NCBI RefSeq assembly: GCF_032062135.1
Contig: NC_092860.1
Location: 62,705,708 to 62,769,707 of the forward strand
Source of the DNA: Pyxicephalus adspersus
Lineage: Eukaryota > Chordata > Amphibia > Anura > Pyxicephalidae
Direction of reading: 5' to 3'
DNA: 64,000 nt
The notes beneath the pieces are model-generated. The model had not been told where the DNA came from, ran no database searches, and was given only the letters and a program-made list of their open reading frames with translations. Made by a program: the position numbers and the translations under genes. This document shows, one piece after another, positions 10,436 through 20,580 of this stretch; position 1 is the first letter of the stretch; the number at the start of each line of letters is the position of its first letter.

Positions 10436-11352
10436 GTAAGTCTGAGGTCCTGAGTACAGTGGAAAAGGTTTTTATTCATGATATCTCTGTACTTTGTTCC
10501 ATTCAGCATTCAGCCACTCAACCGTAACTGGTCTTCAGGTCCCTGCTGATGAAAACACACCTACAGCATGATGCTGCCAACACAATTCTTTACTGCTGGG
10601 ATGGTTTTAAGAGGTGCTTGGTTTCCTCCAGTCATCACGTTAAGAACTGAGGACACACAGTTCAATCTTGGTTTCATCAGACCAGAGAATCTTGCTTCTC
10701 AGTCTGACAGTCCTTCAGGTGCTTTTTTTGCAAACTCCAAGCAGGCTTTCATGTGTTTTGCACTTCCATCTAGCCTCTCTGCCATAAAGCGCAGATAAGT
10801 GGAGGGCTGCAGATATAGTTGCCCTTAAGGAAATAAGCCCCATGTCCACACAGGATCTCTTGCGCTCAGTTGCAATATTGGGTTCTTTGTCATTTGTCCA
10901 TCTAAGGCCCTTCTTCCTAAATTGTTCAGTTTGGCTGGACGATTAGCTCTTTGAAGAGTCTTGGTTATGCTAAACTTCTTAAATTTGAGAATTATGGAGG
11001 CCACTGTGCTCTTGGGAACCTTCAGTGAACTCTTAAGTTCCTATGATCTCATGACTTGATTTTTGCTCTGATATAAACTGTCATCTTTGAGACTTTATTT
11101 ATGTGCATTTCCAAATCAGGTCCAGTCAATTTATTTATGAACTCCAATCAACGTGAATAAAGTTCTCAGAAACTAGGTCTGAATATTTCTGTAAATGTAA
11201 TATTTCAGTTTTTTTTTTAAATAAAGTTACTAAAATTTTGTTTTCACTTTGTCAATATGGGGTACTGAGTGTATATTATTGAGTAGCATCAGGCTACAAC
11301 ATAACTCAACAAGAAAAGTGAAGAGGGTCTGAATACTTTCTGAGATCTCTAT
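10436..11352 (-). mobile_element. Tc1-a: Tc1/mariner fragment
   Basis: A minus-strand Tc1-like element. Its 5' end is at about 11,352, with the terminal-repeat block seen on the plus strand as GAAGAGGGTCTGAATACTTT. A long inverted-repeat section (TTTCACTTTGTCAATATGGGG) and decayed transposase follow. The transposase block for GTKYRDIMNKN (10,480-10,510) is recognisable. Similarity stops near 10,436, so the 3' part with the last catalytic residues and the second terminal repeat is missing. The plus-strand frame at 10,568-10,798 is an antisense shadow. Inactive. Confidence 0.75.
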
Positions 11353-11971
11353 ATGAATGAAAAAATCTCCAGCAGAATTTCAGGAGAAAAATATACCTTT
11401 ATTTCAACATGATCACCCTCATAAAAGGCAACTCCTAAATAGGTTGTGTCAATTTCTAAAAGTTTTCCTGGAGATGTCTAGACAAACAAATACATGTATA
11501 TATAGATTCAACTTATATCAACACTGCTAGCACACCATTACTATGTTTACTAAATCATTAATCAGGCATACTACTAAACCTTGATTATATTTTTTAATTA
11601 TAGTACTCCACTTCTACAATTGAAATACTAGACCAAAGAAACTATCTTCCAATGAACATTTCAATATTATGCTTTTTAAAGCTTGATATTTTGTTATATC
11701 GCTATTGCAATAGAATAAGAAAATGTTAAAAACTGATGCTGTTGCATATCACTTATACATTTTTTTAAGATATCTGCTTGTAAATTTTTCAGAAGCACTA
11801 CATCTGTGTAAAAGTATTGATTGCATTTTTGTAAGAGGAATAAAGGGCACATTTTCCATCTTCGGTGTCTGATGTTGTGGTTTGGTCAAAAAATTTAAAA
11901 AAAATCCTAGTCCAACAGCTCAATAGTCTAGTCTTTTATTCAAAATTACATACAGCTGTTTCAAGTAAGTT
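11353..11971. other. no gene seen
   Basis: AT-rich sequence between the Tc1 fragment and the CR1-like LINE tail. I see no coding frame, promoter or repeat that I can name. Confidence 0.5.
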
Positions 11972-13440
11972 GGACATAGTTACAGAGTTACATAGCAGGT
12001 TAGGTTGAAAAAAGACATAAGTCCATCAAGTTCAACCACTAAGGAAATAAACATATCCCAGATATAAAACCCTAGAAGACATATTTGGTCAAGAGGAAGG
12101 CAAAAAAAACTCTGTACAATTTGCTTTACCAGGGGAAAGAAAAATTCTTTCCTGATTCCATGAGGCAATTGGATGTTCCCTAGATCAATAGTCACTGGTA
12201 TTTTTACTTTAAAGCCTTATTACCCAGTTGTATTCTGTGCTTCTAGAAAAACATCCAGCTTTCTCTTAACGCAATCTATAGTAGTTGCTGAAACTACCTA
12301 CTGAGGGAGCCGATTCCACATTTTTTGCCATTCGCCTTACAGTGAAGAATTCCTTCCTTATCCGGAGCTTAAACTTGTTTTCCTCCAGACGCAAAGAGTG
12401 CCCATTTTTCTTTGTAATGTGAATAATTGGGGGGAGAGTTCTCTATATGGATCATTTATATATTTATACAGGGTGTTCATATCCCCCCTTAAACGTCTCT
12501 TCTGGAGGGAGATTTAGTTCAGCTAATCTCTCATCATCTCATCTTATCAGCTCTCTGCACTCTCTCCAATTCCACAATGTCCTTTTTGTGAACTGGTGCC
12601 CAAAACTGGACTGCATATTCCAGATGTGGTCTGACCAATGCTTCGTACAAGGGCAGGATTATGTCTCCATCTCTGCAGTCTATTTCTCTTTTAATACCAG
12701 AAAGTACTTTGCTAGCTTTATTTATTGCAGCTTGGCATTGCATGCTGTTATTAAGTCTATGATCTACCAGAACCCTAAGATCCTCAGATCCAACACTGAA
12801 CCCTGGGGTACACCACTAATACCCTTAGACCATTCAGAGTATGAATCATTAATTACAACTCTCTGGATGCGATCTTTAAGCCAGTTCTCTTATCTATTTA
12901 CAGATTGGGTTTTCTAAACCTATCGACCCTAACTTGCATATTAACCGTCTGTGGGGTACAGTGTCAAATGCTTTAGCAAAGTCCAAGTACACTATATCAA
13001 CTGCTATCCTGTTATTCCACCTGTTTACTTACTTCCTGATAAAAAGAGAATAAATTTGTTTGACATCTGTTTTTCTTGAAGCCATGCTGACTATCACTTA
13101 TAATATTATTTTCTAGCAGAAACACCTCTGTGTGGTTCTTTATCAAACTCTCTAAGACCTTTCCAACTATGGACGTTAAACCAACGGGTCTGTAGTTACC
13201 TGGTAATGACTTTGCTCCCTTTCTAAAGATAGGAACCACATTGGCCTTACGCCAATCTATGTGTACCTTGCCAGTTACCAAAGAGTCACTAAAAAAATGG
13301 CTTTAAAATAACAGAGCTCAGCTGTTTGAGTACACATGGATGTAATCCATCAGGATCCTTTAGGATGTATCTGTATAAGATAATATATTGATTTGCATTA
13401 CTTTTCTCTACTATACTAAAATTAGGAGTTAACCTTTTTT
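11972..13440 (-). mobile_element. CR1-b: CR1-like LINE, 3' half with RT deletion
   Basis: A minus-strand CR1/L2-group LINE. From the right: a linker block (13,440-13,290), the RT entry block WRKANVVPIFRKGAKSLPGN with YRPVGLTSIVGKVLESLIKN and ENNIISDSQHGFKK (13,281-13,012), and motif A (about 12,990). The motif B region (CTPGFSVG, originally GVPQGSVLG) then joins DHRLNNSMQC at about 12,760, so the YADD catalytic box is deleted. The C-terminal block ILPLYEALVRPHLEYAVQFW (12,743-12,534) is well kept. The 3' tail ends at 11,972 with the conserved ELDGLMSFFNLTCYVT. Stops and shifts are many. Confidence 0.88.
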
Positions 13441-13765
13441 ATGGATCTGTTAAAAAAGGCAAGACATGCAAATATATAGTTAAGGATGATCTACTGTGTT
13501 CTCATTTATTATGTGGGTGATGTCTTGGTTTCTTTTTACCCATTTTATCATAACCTGTGTGGTTGTACCATGAGTATATTGTTATAAATATTGTTAAATG
13601 CAGTGTATCTGAATTTGACTTGGCATCAATCTCCTGCAGTTCCCAGTACAGACCTCAAAGTACAAAATATAGAAGCATAAGCCACCAATCAAGTAAGCTG
13701 CAGTGCTCATCTGCTAACAAGAGACACACTTAGGAAGTAAAACAGCGGAGTTGAGCTCACTAATC
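13441..13765. other. no gene seen
   Basis: AT-rich sequence with no frame or repeat that I can assign, lying between the LINE and the first copy of a short direct repeat. Confidence 0.5.
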
Positions 13766-13838
13766 TGTTGCTTCTCCATTAACTGTCCAGTGACAGGTTA
13801 GGGGAAGGACGAGACATGCAAGTGTCACTTAACTGAAG
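13766..13838 (+). repeat. direct repeat, copy 1 (about 73 bp)
   Basis: Starts GTTGCTTCTCCATTAACTGT and ends near TTAACTGAAG, with the inner block CCAGTGACAGGTTAGGGG. It matches 14,687-14,757 at roughly 90%. The copies are about 920 bp apart in the same orientation, and neighbouring sequence is not shared. Confidence 0.85.
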
Positions 13839-14289
13839 CAGAGAAAAGTCTGACTTCCCTCAGGAAGAGCTGTGTTTTGTGGATGAGCAGGGTAAATCTT
13901 AGAAACAGACAGAATTATGTGTGTGGCATGTAGTGTGATAAACTGTGAAATTTGTGCAGCAGCATAGTATTTGGCCAAATGTTTATTTTTGCCTAGGTGT
14001 CTTGCAATTCTGGACCCATGGTGGCTCCAGAAGAACGCATTACCTCATTTTGAAGGCTACATAGTCTTGGAGGTACCCCTGTAAGCAGTACGCAGAAGTA
14101 GTAAGAGGAATTTAGGCAACCATGGTCATTTTTATTGCAGGAATGTGGCTGAACCAAGAGAGCAGGAGGGATGACCAGGTATTAGGTAAGAACATAAGTG
14201 AGTCTATAAGGAGTGATAGTTTTCAGCATTCAGGGTGTAGAAGGACCAGGTGAGTTAAATTTCCACTTACTGTATAGAGGTCAGTGCTC
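13839..14289. other. no gene seen
   Basis: This sits between the first direct-repeat copy and the L1 RT fragment. No coding frame or named repeat is visible. Confidence 0.45.
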
Positions 14290-14686
14290 AGACAATGGAA
14301 AAGTTGAATGTAATTTAAATAAGTACGGGGGTGGGCAGAGCGATTTTGAGTGCTGACAAATCCAAATACACCTTCAGTCCCGAGAAGCTAGAGAATTGTT
14401 CTAGGTAGGATAATAGGTTGATCAGGGAGACGAGTGGCTGAGTTAATATAAATATTTGAAGTGGAAACCTCCAATCTCCACTCCATTGATTGTGGTTAGC
14501 TGGGGGATTTTTATGGCCAACAGTTCCAGAACGATAGCAAAAAGTGCGGAGGACAGGAACCAGCCCTCCCGAGTGTCTCCCTGATTTGGAAGGGGCTAGA
14601 GAAGGGGCCCACTTTTTTAACTATGGCTTTAGGCTCACGACATAGGGAGCAGATCCACGTCACAAACTCATGGGGGAAGCCTCATA
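14290..14686 (-). pseudogene. L1-C: RT fragment of an L1-clade LINE
   Basis: The minus strand reads LPPEFVTWICSLCREPKA, then a motif B region changed to FQIRETLGRAGSCPPHFLLS (family: FSIxxGTRQGCPLSPLLF), then the region of the ADD box in decayed form. It is clearly part of a Tx1-like RT palm, but the conserved residues are mostly lost. It stops exactly where copy 2 of the direct repeat begins. Confidence 0.65.
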
Positions 14687-14757
14687 TGTTGCTTCCCCAT
14701 TCACTGTCCAGTGACAGGTTAGGGGGGGACGAGACATGCAAGTGTCATTTAACTGAA
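14687..14757 (+). repeat. direct repeat, copy 2 (about 71 bp)
   Basis: Starts GTTGCTTCCCCATTCACTGT and matches copy 1 at 13,766-13,838 through TTAACTGAAG. The L1-C fragment lies between the two copies, so the pair brackets an insertion or marks a local duplication. Confidence 0.85.
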
Positions 14758-15311
14758 GACCCAAATCTTAGTTCACATATACCTCCTTCTCGCTGAAGCA
14801 ACAGCGCCTCTTTTCTGTGCATGCTGGCAGATCTGATAGTGCGCCTGCTCTTCAGATATAATTAGTATGGCCCCTCCGACTGGCCAATCATGTGATAGTC
14901 TCCTTATCGTCCTTAGCTATTGAGCTGGCTCAGACACAACACTCAGCGCTTGCGTAACATGTCTCCAATAGTGCGAAGCCCTCCAGCTCAGTAAAGCATT
15001 TGCTATACACCTTTATGTTAATTGAGTGCTCTGCCAGTCCGGCTCCTATGTTAACGCCTTGTCCCCTAGTCTGTTGTTTACTATGACTATTCCCTTGTGC
15101 TGTTCGTTTTTCCCTGTATCCGTGCTGACCCCATGCCTCCTAGTGCTTCCTGTGTCCCCAGTGTTCTCATTTATCTTTAGTGACCCCCATGTCTCCGGTG
15201 TCTTTTTTCTGCAGCGCTACATTCACACTAATAGAGAGTCTGGAGAAGACCAGCCTGCTGTTTAGGTTCTGCACCTTGGCCCACTAAAGGCTTCATCTCT
15301 CAAAGCGTGAC
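14758..15311 (+). repeat. possible solo LTR or LTR fragment
   Basis: A pyrimidine-rich, GC-balanced block with runs such as TGTCCCCAGTGTTCTC and TGTCTCCGGTGTC, ending CTCTCAAAGCGTGACAG at about 15,312. The style and the TGACA end resemble the right end of a frog gypsy LTR, but no left partner or target-site duplication was found. The 79-codon frame inside (15,026-15,265) has no motif. Confidence 0.35.
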
Positions 15312-15660
15312 AGTTGGCCAGGTTTTATGTAAAAGCACCCTCTGGGGTATTGGGCATTCACGCGCATAGTCCCCGATTTACTAGCGTGTGAATAATATTT
15401 TTGTTGAGTCTATTGGAGAGATTGCTCAACTTTATATTAGAGCAGTAGGTTGAGTTCAAGTCTGACAGTATCCAGGTCCCCCTTCAGTGCAGGGGTGGGC
15501 AGTTGTTTCCATTGGGCTTCTAATGTTTGAAACTTAAGCAAAAAAGCATATGGCTGCCAGCAGTTGGATAGCAATCTGGGTGAGGTGGCCCTGCATAGTG
15601 GCCTTATGGGCCTCCTACAGGGTGACAGGAGACACTTCTCCAGTATTGTTGCCACTGAAA
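15312..15660 (-). pseudogene. L1 ORF2 linker fragment
   Basis: The minus strand encodes LEAQWKQLPTPALKGDLDTV, then RLELNLLL, and after a stop SKVEQSLQ and QQKYYSHASKSG. This is the coiled region between endonuclease and RT in Tx1-like ORF2, usually followed by (K)YYExGxKxGxLLA. It may be from the same element as the RT scrap at 14,290-14,686, since the two are in the expected order for a minus-strand copy. Confidence 0.7.
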
Positions 15661-15663
15661 TAA

Positions 15664-16668
15664 GTCATTGAAGACGACAAAGGCTATTTCATGAACTGGT
15701 GTGGGCAATTCCTTCCTTATGTCATTATCAATTAAGCAGATAAAAGGCCTGGAGTTGATTTGGGGGGGATGGCTTGTATGTGGAATATTTTGCTGTGAAC
15801 AGACAACATGAGGTCAAAGGAGCTCTCCATGCAGGTTGAAACAAGTCACCCTTAAGCTGCAAAAACAGACAAAAACCTATCCACGAAATTGCTACAATAT
15901 TAGGAGTGGCAAAATCTACAATTTGGTACATCATGAGAAAGAAACAAAGTACTGGTGAACTCAGAAACGCCAAAAGACCTGGACGTCCACGGAAGACAAC
16001 AGTGGTGGATGATCGCTGAATCATTTCCATGGTGAAGAGAAACCCTTTCACAACAGCCAACCAAGTGAACAACACTCTCCAGGAGATAGGCGTATCGATA
16101 TCTAAGTCTACCATAAAAAGAAGACTGCATCAAAGTAAATACATAGGGTGCACTGCAAGGTGCAAGCCACTCATAAGCCTCAAGAATAGAAAGGCTAGTT
16201 TGGACTTTGCTCAAAAACATCTAAAAAAGCCAGCACAGTTCTCTAAAAACATTCTTTGAACAGATGAAACCAAGATCAACCTTTACCAGATCGATGGCAA
16301 GAAAAAAGTATGAAGAAGGCGTGAAACAGCTCATGATCCAAAGCATACCACATCATCTGTAAAACATGGCAGAGGCAGTGTGATGGCTTGGGTGTGCATG
16401 GCTGCCAGTGGGACTGGGACACTAGTGTTTATCGATGATGTAAACACAGGACAGAAGATGCTGAATGAATTCTGAGGTGTTCAGAGACATACGGTCTGCT
16501 CAAATCCAGCTAAATGCAGTCAAATTGATTGGGAGGGGTTTCATAATAAAGATGAACAATGACCCAAAACATACAGCCAAAGCAACCCAGGAGTTTATTC
16601 AAGCAAAGAACTGGAATATTCTTGAATGGCCAAGTCAGTCACCTGATCTGAACCCAATCAAACATGCG
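15664..16668 (+). mobile_element. Tc1-b: Tc1/mariner transposon cut by the gypsy element
   Basis: A plus-strand Tc1-like transposon of the type common in fish and frogs. Its leader (15,664-15,880) includes AAGGCTATTTCATGAACTGG. Transposase sequence follows and stops abruptly at 16,668, where the gypsy 5' LTR begins. I found no Tc1 3' end after the gypsy element, so that part is lost, not just displaced. Confidence 0.85.
15860..16667 (+). pseudogene. Tc1-b transposase
   Basis: Remnant of a DDE transposase. The N-terminal DNA-binding part reads ATILGVAKSTIWYIMRKK and ELRNAKRPGRPRKTT (the GRPR AT-hook-like motif). An intact stretch (16,029-16,256) includes RNPFTTANQVNNTLQEIGVS. The first catalytic Asp lies in TDETKINLYQ after a stop, the second in MNNDPKHTAKATQEF, and the third position reads SPDLNPIKHA, where the family has Glu (PIEH). 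With the Glu to Lys change, several stops and a lost C terminus, it is inactive. Confidence 0.85.
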
Positions 16669-16992
16669 TGTAACAAAGGCCCTCTGTTTGTCAGTTGAGG
16701 TGATTGGGTTACATACGGTGTCTGACCTAATGATCTCCCAGACAGAGGGGAGACATTGGGTGGGAGTGCCCCCGATTGTGTGGTTATTTCCATTGGCCGC
16801 TGTGTCTATCGCCTAGTTCTCTATCAGGTCCAGAGTGGAGGTCCCCTTGCATGGCGACTTGTAAATAATACCAAGTGTGGCATCAAAAAAGTGTTCTTCT
16901 TCTTTCTTTTTCACCCTCAACTCACAGCCGTGTCTCGTGTTGCAGGGAACCACTATATTACTACTAGCTCTTGAAAGAGCTGCCCAATTACA
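16669..16992 (+). repeat. gypsy-1 5' LTR
   Basis: Begins TGTAACAAAGGCCCTCTG and probably ends at TTACA (16,988-16,992), giving a TGTAA...TTACA inverted end. It aligns along its length with the 3' LTR but has only one copy of a block (GGTGTCTGACCTAAT through GAGACATTG) that is present twice in the 3' LTR. A TATA-like motif is not obvious. A stretch resembling a primer-binding site, TGGTGGCAACAGTGG, lies about 100 bases downstream at 17,090 and is not directly adjacent, so the exact LTR end is uncertain. Confidence 0.85.
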
Positions 16993-17272
16993 GGGAATCA
17001 CAATTCAGCTTGGGGAGTCGCTGGAGTAACTCTACAGGGCCACCCGGACAAGGGGGAAGGACATTACCAACGGTTGATAGCGTTAAATTTGGTGGCAACA
17101 GTGGTATGGCAGTGGGATGTTCCTTCTACCCCGGGAGGCGTGCAGGTCGGATGGACAGCCGATATGAGCAGCTAAAAAGGAGGACCCTCAAGGATCTACT
17201 GAAAGCCGTGGAGGGATAGCCAGCAGCCGACTGCTGATTGCGGAGTTACAGAAGCTGCATCAGAATTCTGCC

Positions 17273-18170
17273 ATGGCTGAACCCCCTATCCCGTCCGGAG
17301 ATGAAATGGCTCACATAGTGAGGGAGCGGTTGGCGATCTATGGGCCAAACCCCTCTGAGGAACGGATTGCACAGATTTTTGCTCAGGTAGCAGCGGAAGC
17401 TCGAGAACAGAGGGAATACTGCAACGAATTATTGCCCAGCGACCTTCAGAGCCAACCCTGATAACCCTTACTCCGGCCAGCACAGAAAGGCGGAAGGTAC
17501 TGTTTGCTGCATTTAAACAGTTCTCCGAGGCAGAGGGGGAGATCGACAGCTATTTGGCGGACTTCAAGAGGCAGTGTGCACTTCACCAAGTACCACCAGA
17601 GGAATGGGTTACCATTCTATCTAGCCAGCTATCCGGGAGAGCAGCAGAAGCCTTCCGGGCCATCCCAGAGGACGAGGTAACACAATAGCACCTTGTCAAA
17701 GACACTTTACTTAAACGGTACGCCCTAACCCCCGAGGCATACCGGCAGAACTTCTGAGATACCAAAAACGGGGAGGTGACACCCACATGGAATGGGCAGG
17801 TTGCACCGCACCGCTACCCATTGAATTGATGGATGCCAGGCTGTATCTGCCGAGGAGGTGTTACAACTCTTTCTCTTGGAGCATTTCTTCAATAATCTAC
17901 AGCAGGACTTAAGCAACCGACGCCCTCACACCTTCACCGAGGTGGCCCACCTGGCCAATGAGTACACTGATTCCCGACGACTGGACCCAGCGTTACCATG
18001 ACCTAATCCTCGAGTGTATACCCGGTTCCCCAGCGGAGCGACTCCACGACCGGAGTTCAGGGCCCCTGTTCTGCCCGGGCCCCCTCGTGTTGCTGGTCCT
18101 TCCAGGAATTGGTCAGAGTATTCCAAGGTGAAATGTCACCGATGCCACAAACCATGACACCTAGTGCCCA
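17273..18170 (+). pseudogene. gypsy-1 gag
   Basis: A first frame (17,273-17,461) starts MAEPPIPSGDEMAHIVRERL. Capsid-like sequence continues in other frames: LFAAFKQFSEAEGEIDSYLA, DFKRQCALHQVPPEEWV and LSSQLSGRAAEAFRAIPED, a pattern typical of gypsy gag. A zinc knuckle remnant near 18,128-18,172 reads CHRCHKP and then LVPNCPF (family CxxCxxxGHxxxxC). At least three stops or shifts interrupt it. The family protein forms the virus-like particle. Confidence 0.75.
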
Positions 18171-18257
18171 ATTGCCCTTTCGGCCCCCCATCCTTCCTGG
18201 AACAACGCACCTACTGGGTCAACCCCTGCTGCATCCCATAACCCAGCTGTCCACTGC

Positions 18258-19082
18258 GTGGGACTTTTCGCCAACCCTAGTCCATCCAGTAAGAAGTACA
18301 TACTTACCGTGGTGGACTATGCTACCTGCTATCCCGAGGCAGTTGCCCTGTCAAATAAACAGGCAGACACTGTAGCTACCGCCCTGGTACAGATTTTCGA
18401 GAGTCGAGTTTCCCAAGGAAATCCTCTTGGACAGAGGCGCACAATTTACTGCAGAACTGACACAGCAGCTGTGGAAGGTCTGCCGTATTAAATCGCTACT
18501 TAGTTCACCATACCATCCCCAGACTAACGGTCTCTTTGAGCGCTCCAATGGAATCTTGGAGCAAATGCTCAAGACATTCACCAGCGAATACAGAGACTGG
18601 GAGCGATTCCTACCACACCTACTATTTGCCTATAGGGAGGCACTGCAGGAATCCACTGGGTTTTCCCCCTTCAAACATCTATATGGGAGAATGATTCGAG
18701 GACCACTTGATCTCATCAGGGAGCATTGGTAGGGGGAAATGGAGAATGAAAGGACCCCAATCATATCATACGTCCTGGAGCTTCCGGACCGCACGGGGCA
18801 GCTAGCCCGGGCAGTCAAAGACAATCTCCAGACGGCCCAGGGGCGACAGAGTATGGTACGACAGGGGTGCCCGACAACGTAATTTCTTTAAAAGACAAAA
18901 GGTCTTAGTATTAAAGCTCGGGAAGCAGGATAAACTGCAGGCTTTCTGGCAGGGACCCTATAAGGTGATAGAGAAGCTGTGCGATACCACTTATGTCATC
19001 GCCAGTTGTAAGGATGGGAGGTTAAAAAGAGCTTTTCATATTAATATGTTGAAAGAATACTTAGAGAGACCGGATAATGTGT
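18258..19082 (+). pseudogene. gypsy-1 integrase (upstream of RT)
   Basis: The catalytic core is visible in two frames joined by a shift near 18,425. Motifs in order: KKYILTVVDYATCYPEAVAL (first Asp), LDRGAQFTAELTQQLW (second Asp) and SPYHPQTNGLFERSNGILEQ (catalytic Glu in FER). The C-terminal part reads KLGKQDKLQAFWQGPYKVIE and RAFHINMLKEYLERP (18,890-19,080). The N-terminal HHCC zinc domain is absent, removed with the protease. All three catalytic residues are present but the frame is broken. Its place before RT is the main oddity of this element. Confidence 0.85.
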
Positions 19083-19862
19083 CCGCTGTATGTAGCACTG
19101 CCATTGAGGACCCCAACAACCTACCCCTACCAGACCTCTTAGAGAAGGGGTCACCCGCCGATCTCCTTAGCCAGGTTCAATTAGGGGACAAACTCACTCC
19201 CATTGAGAGGGAACAGTTGCACACCCTATTACAGGCTAAGAGCCTTACCTTTTCCCAAGAGCCTGGGTACACCTCTCTCGCGACTCACAGAGAGTGAAAC
19301 CACTGGACAAGCCCCACTCCGACAGGTCCCTTTCCGCATCCCTGAAGCAGTCCGAGAGGGGATGCGAAAGGAAATTCAGGAGATGCTGTGGTTGGGGGTA
19401 ATCGAACCTTCAGACTACTGCAAGTTAAATGACAGGACGGTGACTGATGCCTACCCTATGCCCCGAGTAGAGGAGCTTTTGGATCACATAGCCAGGGGAC
19501 ACTATCTAAACACCATTGATCTCTGTAAGGGTTAATGGCAAATTCCCCTAGCCGAGAAGGCGATCCCCAAGTCGGCCTTTGTCACCCCGTTTGGCTTGTA
19601 CCAGTTTAGGGTCATGCCGTTCGGGATGAAGAATGCCCCAGCCACATTCCAGCGCTTGGTGGATAGACTCCTTAATGGCTTCCAGGATTTCACTTGTGTG
19701 TACCTTGATGACATAGCGATCTACAGTGAGTCCTGGGAGGAACATTTAGCTCACATAGGAACGGTGCTGGATCAGATTCGGGCCGCTGGCCTGACTCTAA
19801 AACCAGACAAATGCCATTTTGGGATGGCGGAGGTCCAGTACCTGGGACACTGGGTTGGGTGA
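19083..19862 (+). pseudogene. gypsy-1 linker and reverse transcriptase
   Basis: A linker (PNNLPLPDLLEKGSPADLL, 19,109-19,165) leads to RT blocks: VPFRIPEAVREGMRKEIQEM, LGVIEPSDYCKLNDRTVTDA, YPMPRVEELLDHIARGHYL and TIDLCKG, then a stop. After the stop come FVTPFGLYQFRVMPFGMKNA (motif B) and CVYLDDIAIYSESWEEHL (catalytic YLDD, intact). The usual segment between PSD and YCK is shortened. A stop also follows YLGHWVG at 19,862. Confidence 0.88.
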
Positions 19863-20560
19863 CCTGAGCCCGCTAAGATTGAGGTTGTTGCTAACTGGCC
19901 TACACCTCGCACCAAGACCCAAGTACTGGCCTTCCTGGGCACAGTCGGGTACTACAGACGCTTTGTGCCAGACTACAGTGCCATCACCAAACCCCTGACT
20001 GATCTGACCAAGAAAAATTTACCCCGACAGGTCCGGTGGTCTCCTGACTGTGAAACTGCATTCCAAGCCCTTAAGGCGGCATTAGTTCATGCTCCCCTCT
20101 TGGCTGCCCCGGTCCCTAACAAACATTTTATTGTTCATACAGACGCTTCAATGTTCGGACTGGGGGCAGTTTTGAGCCAGATGGGAGAAGATGGAGGAGA
20201 GCACCCTGTCGTCTACATTAGTAGAAAGCTTCTCTCCGGAGAGGTCAGCTATGGGGTGGTGGAGAAGGAGTGCTTAGCCCTGGTGTGGGCCTTAAAGAAA
20301 TTGACTCCATATTTATACGGACACTCTTGTTACAGACCATAATCCGCTTGTGTGGCTAAACCGTGTTGCAAGGGACAATGGCCGGCTACTGAGATGGAGT
20401 CTGGCACTCCAACCCTACAACTTTACCATCCAGTACCGGTCTGGAAAACAGAATGGCAACGCGGATGGATTATCCCGGCAGACTCATCCCAACCCCGAAT
20501 AACTAGGACTGGACAGCCCCAGGGTGCCCTGAAAAAGGGTCAAACTGGGTCTGCCAGCGT
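19863..20560 (+). pseudogene. gypsy-1 RNase H
   Basis: After the RT connection (PRTKTQVLAFLGTVGYYRRF), an intact frame at 19,965-20,342 carries the RNase H start FIVHTDASMFGLGAVLSQMG and YGVVEKECLALVWALKKLTP. The domain continues out of frame past a shift near 20,330 as DHNPLVWLNRV and QNGNADGLSR. Coding stops within about 60 bases of the 3' LTR, so no integrase can follow RNase H in this element. Confidence 0.85.
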
Positions 20561-20580
20561 GTTCCACTAGGAGGGAGCCA

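Noticed and set aside
10568..10798. A 76-codon plus-strand gene
   Set aside because: It is the antisense shadow of Tc1 transposase, a well-known false open frame in Tc1 elements.
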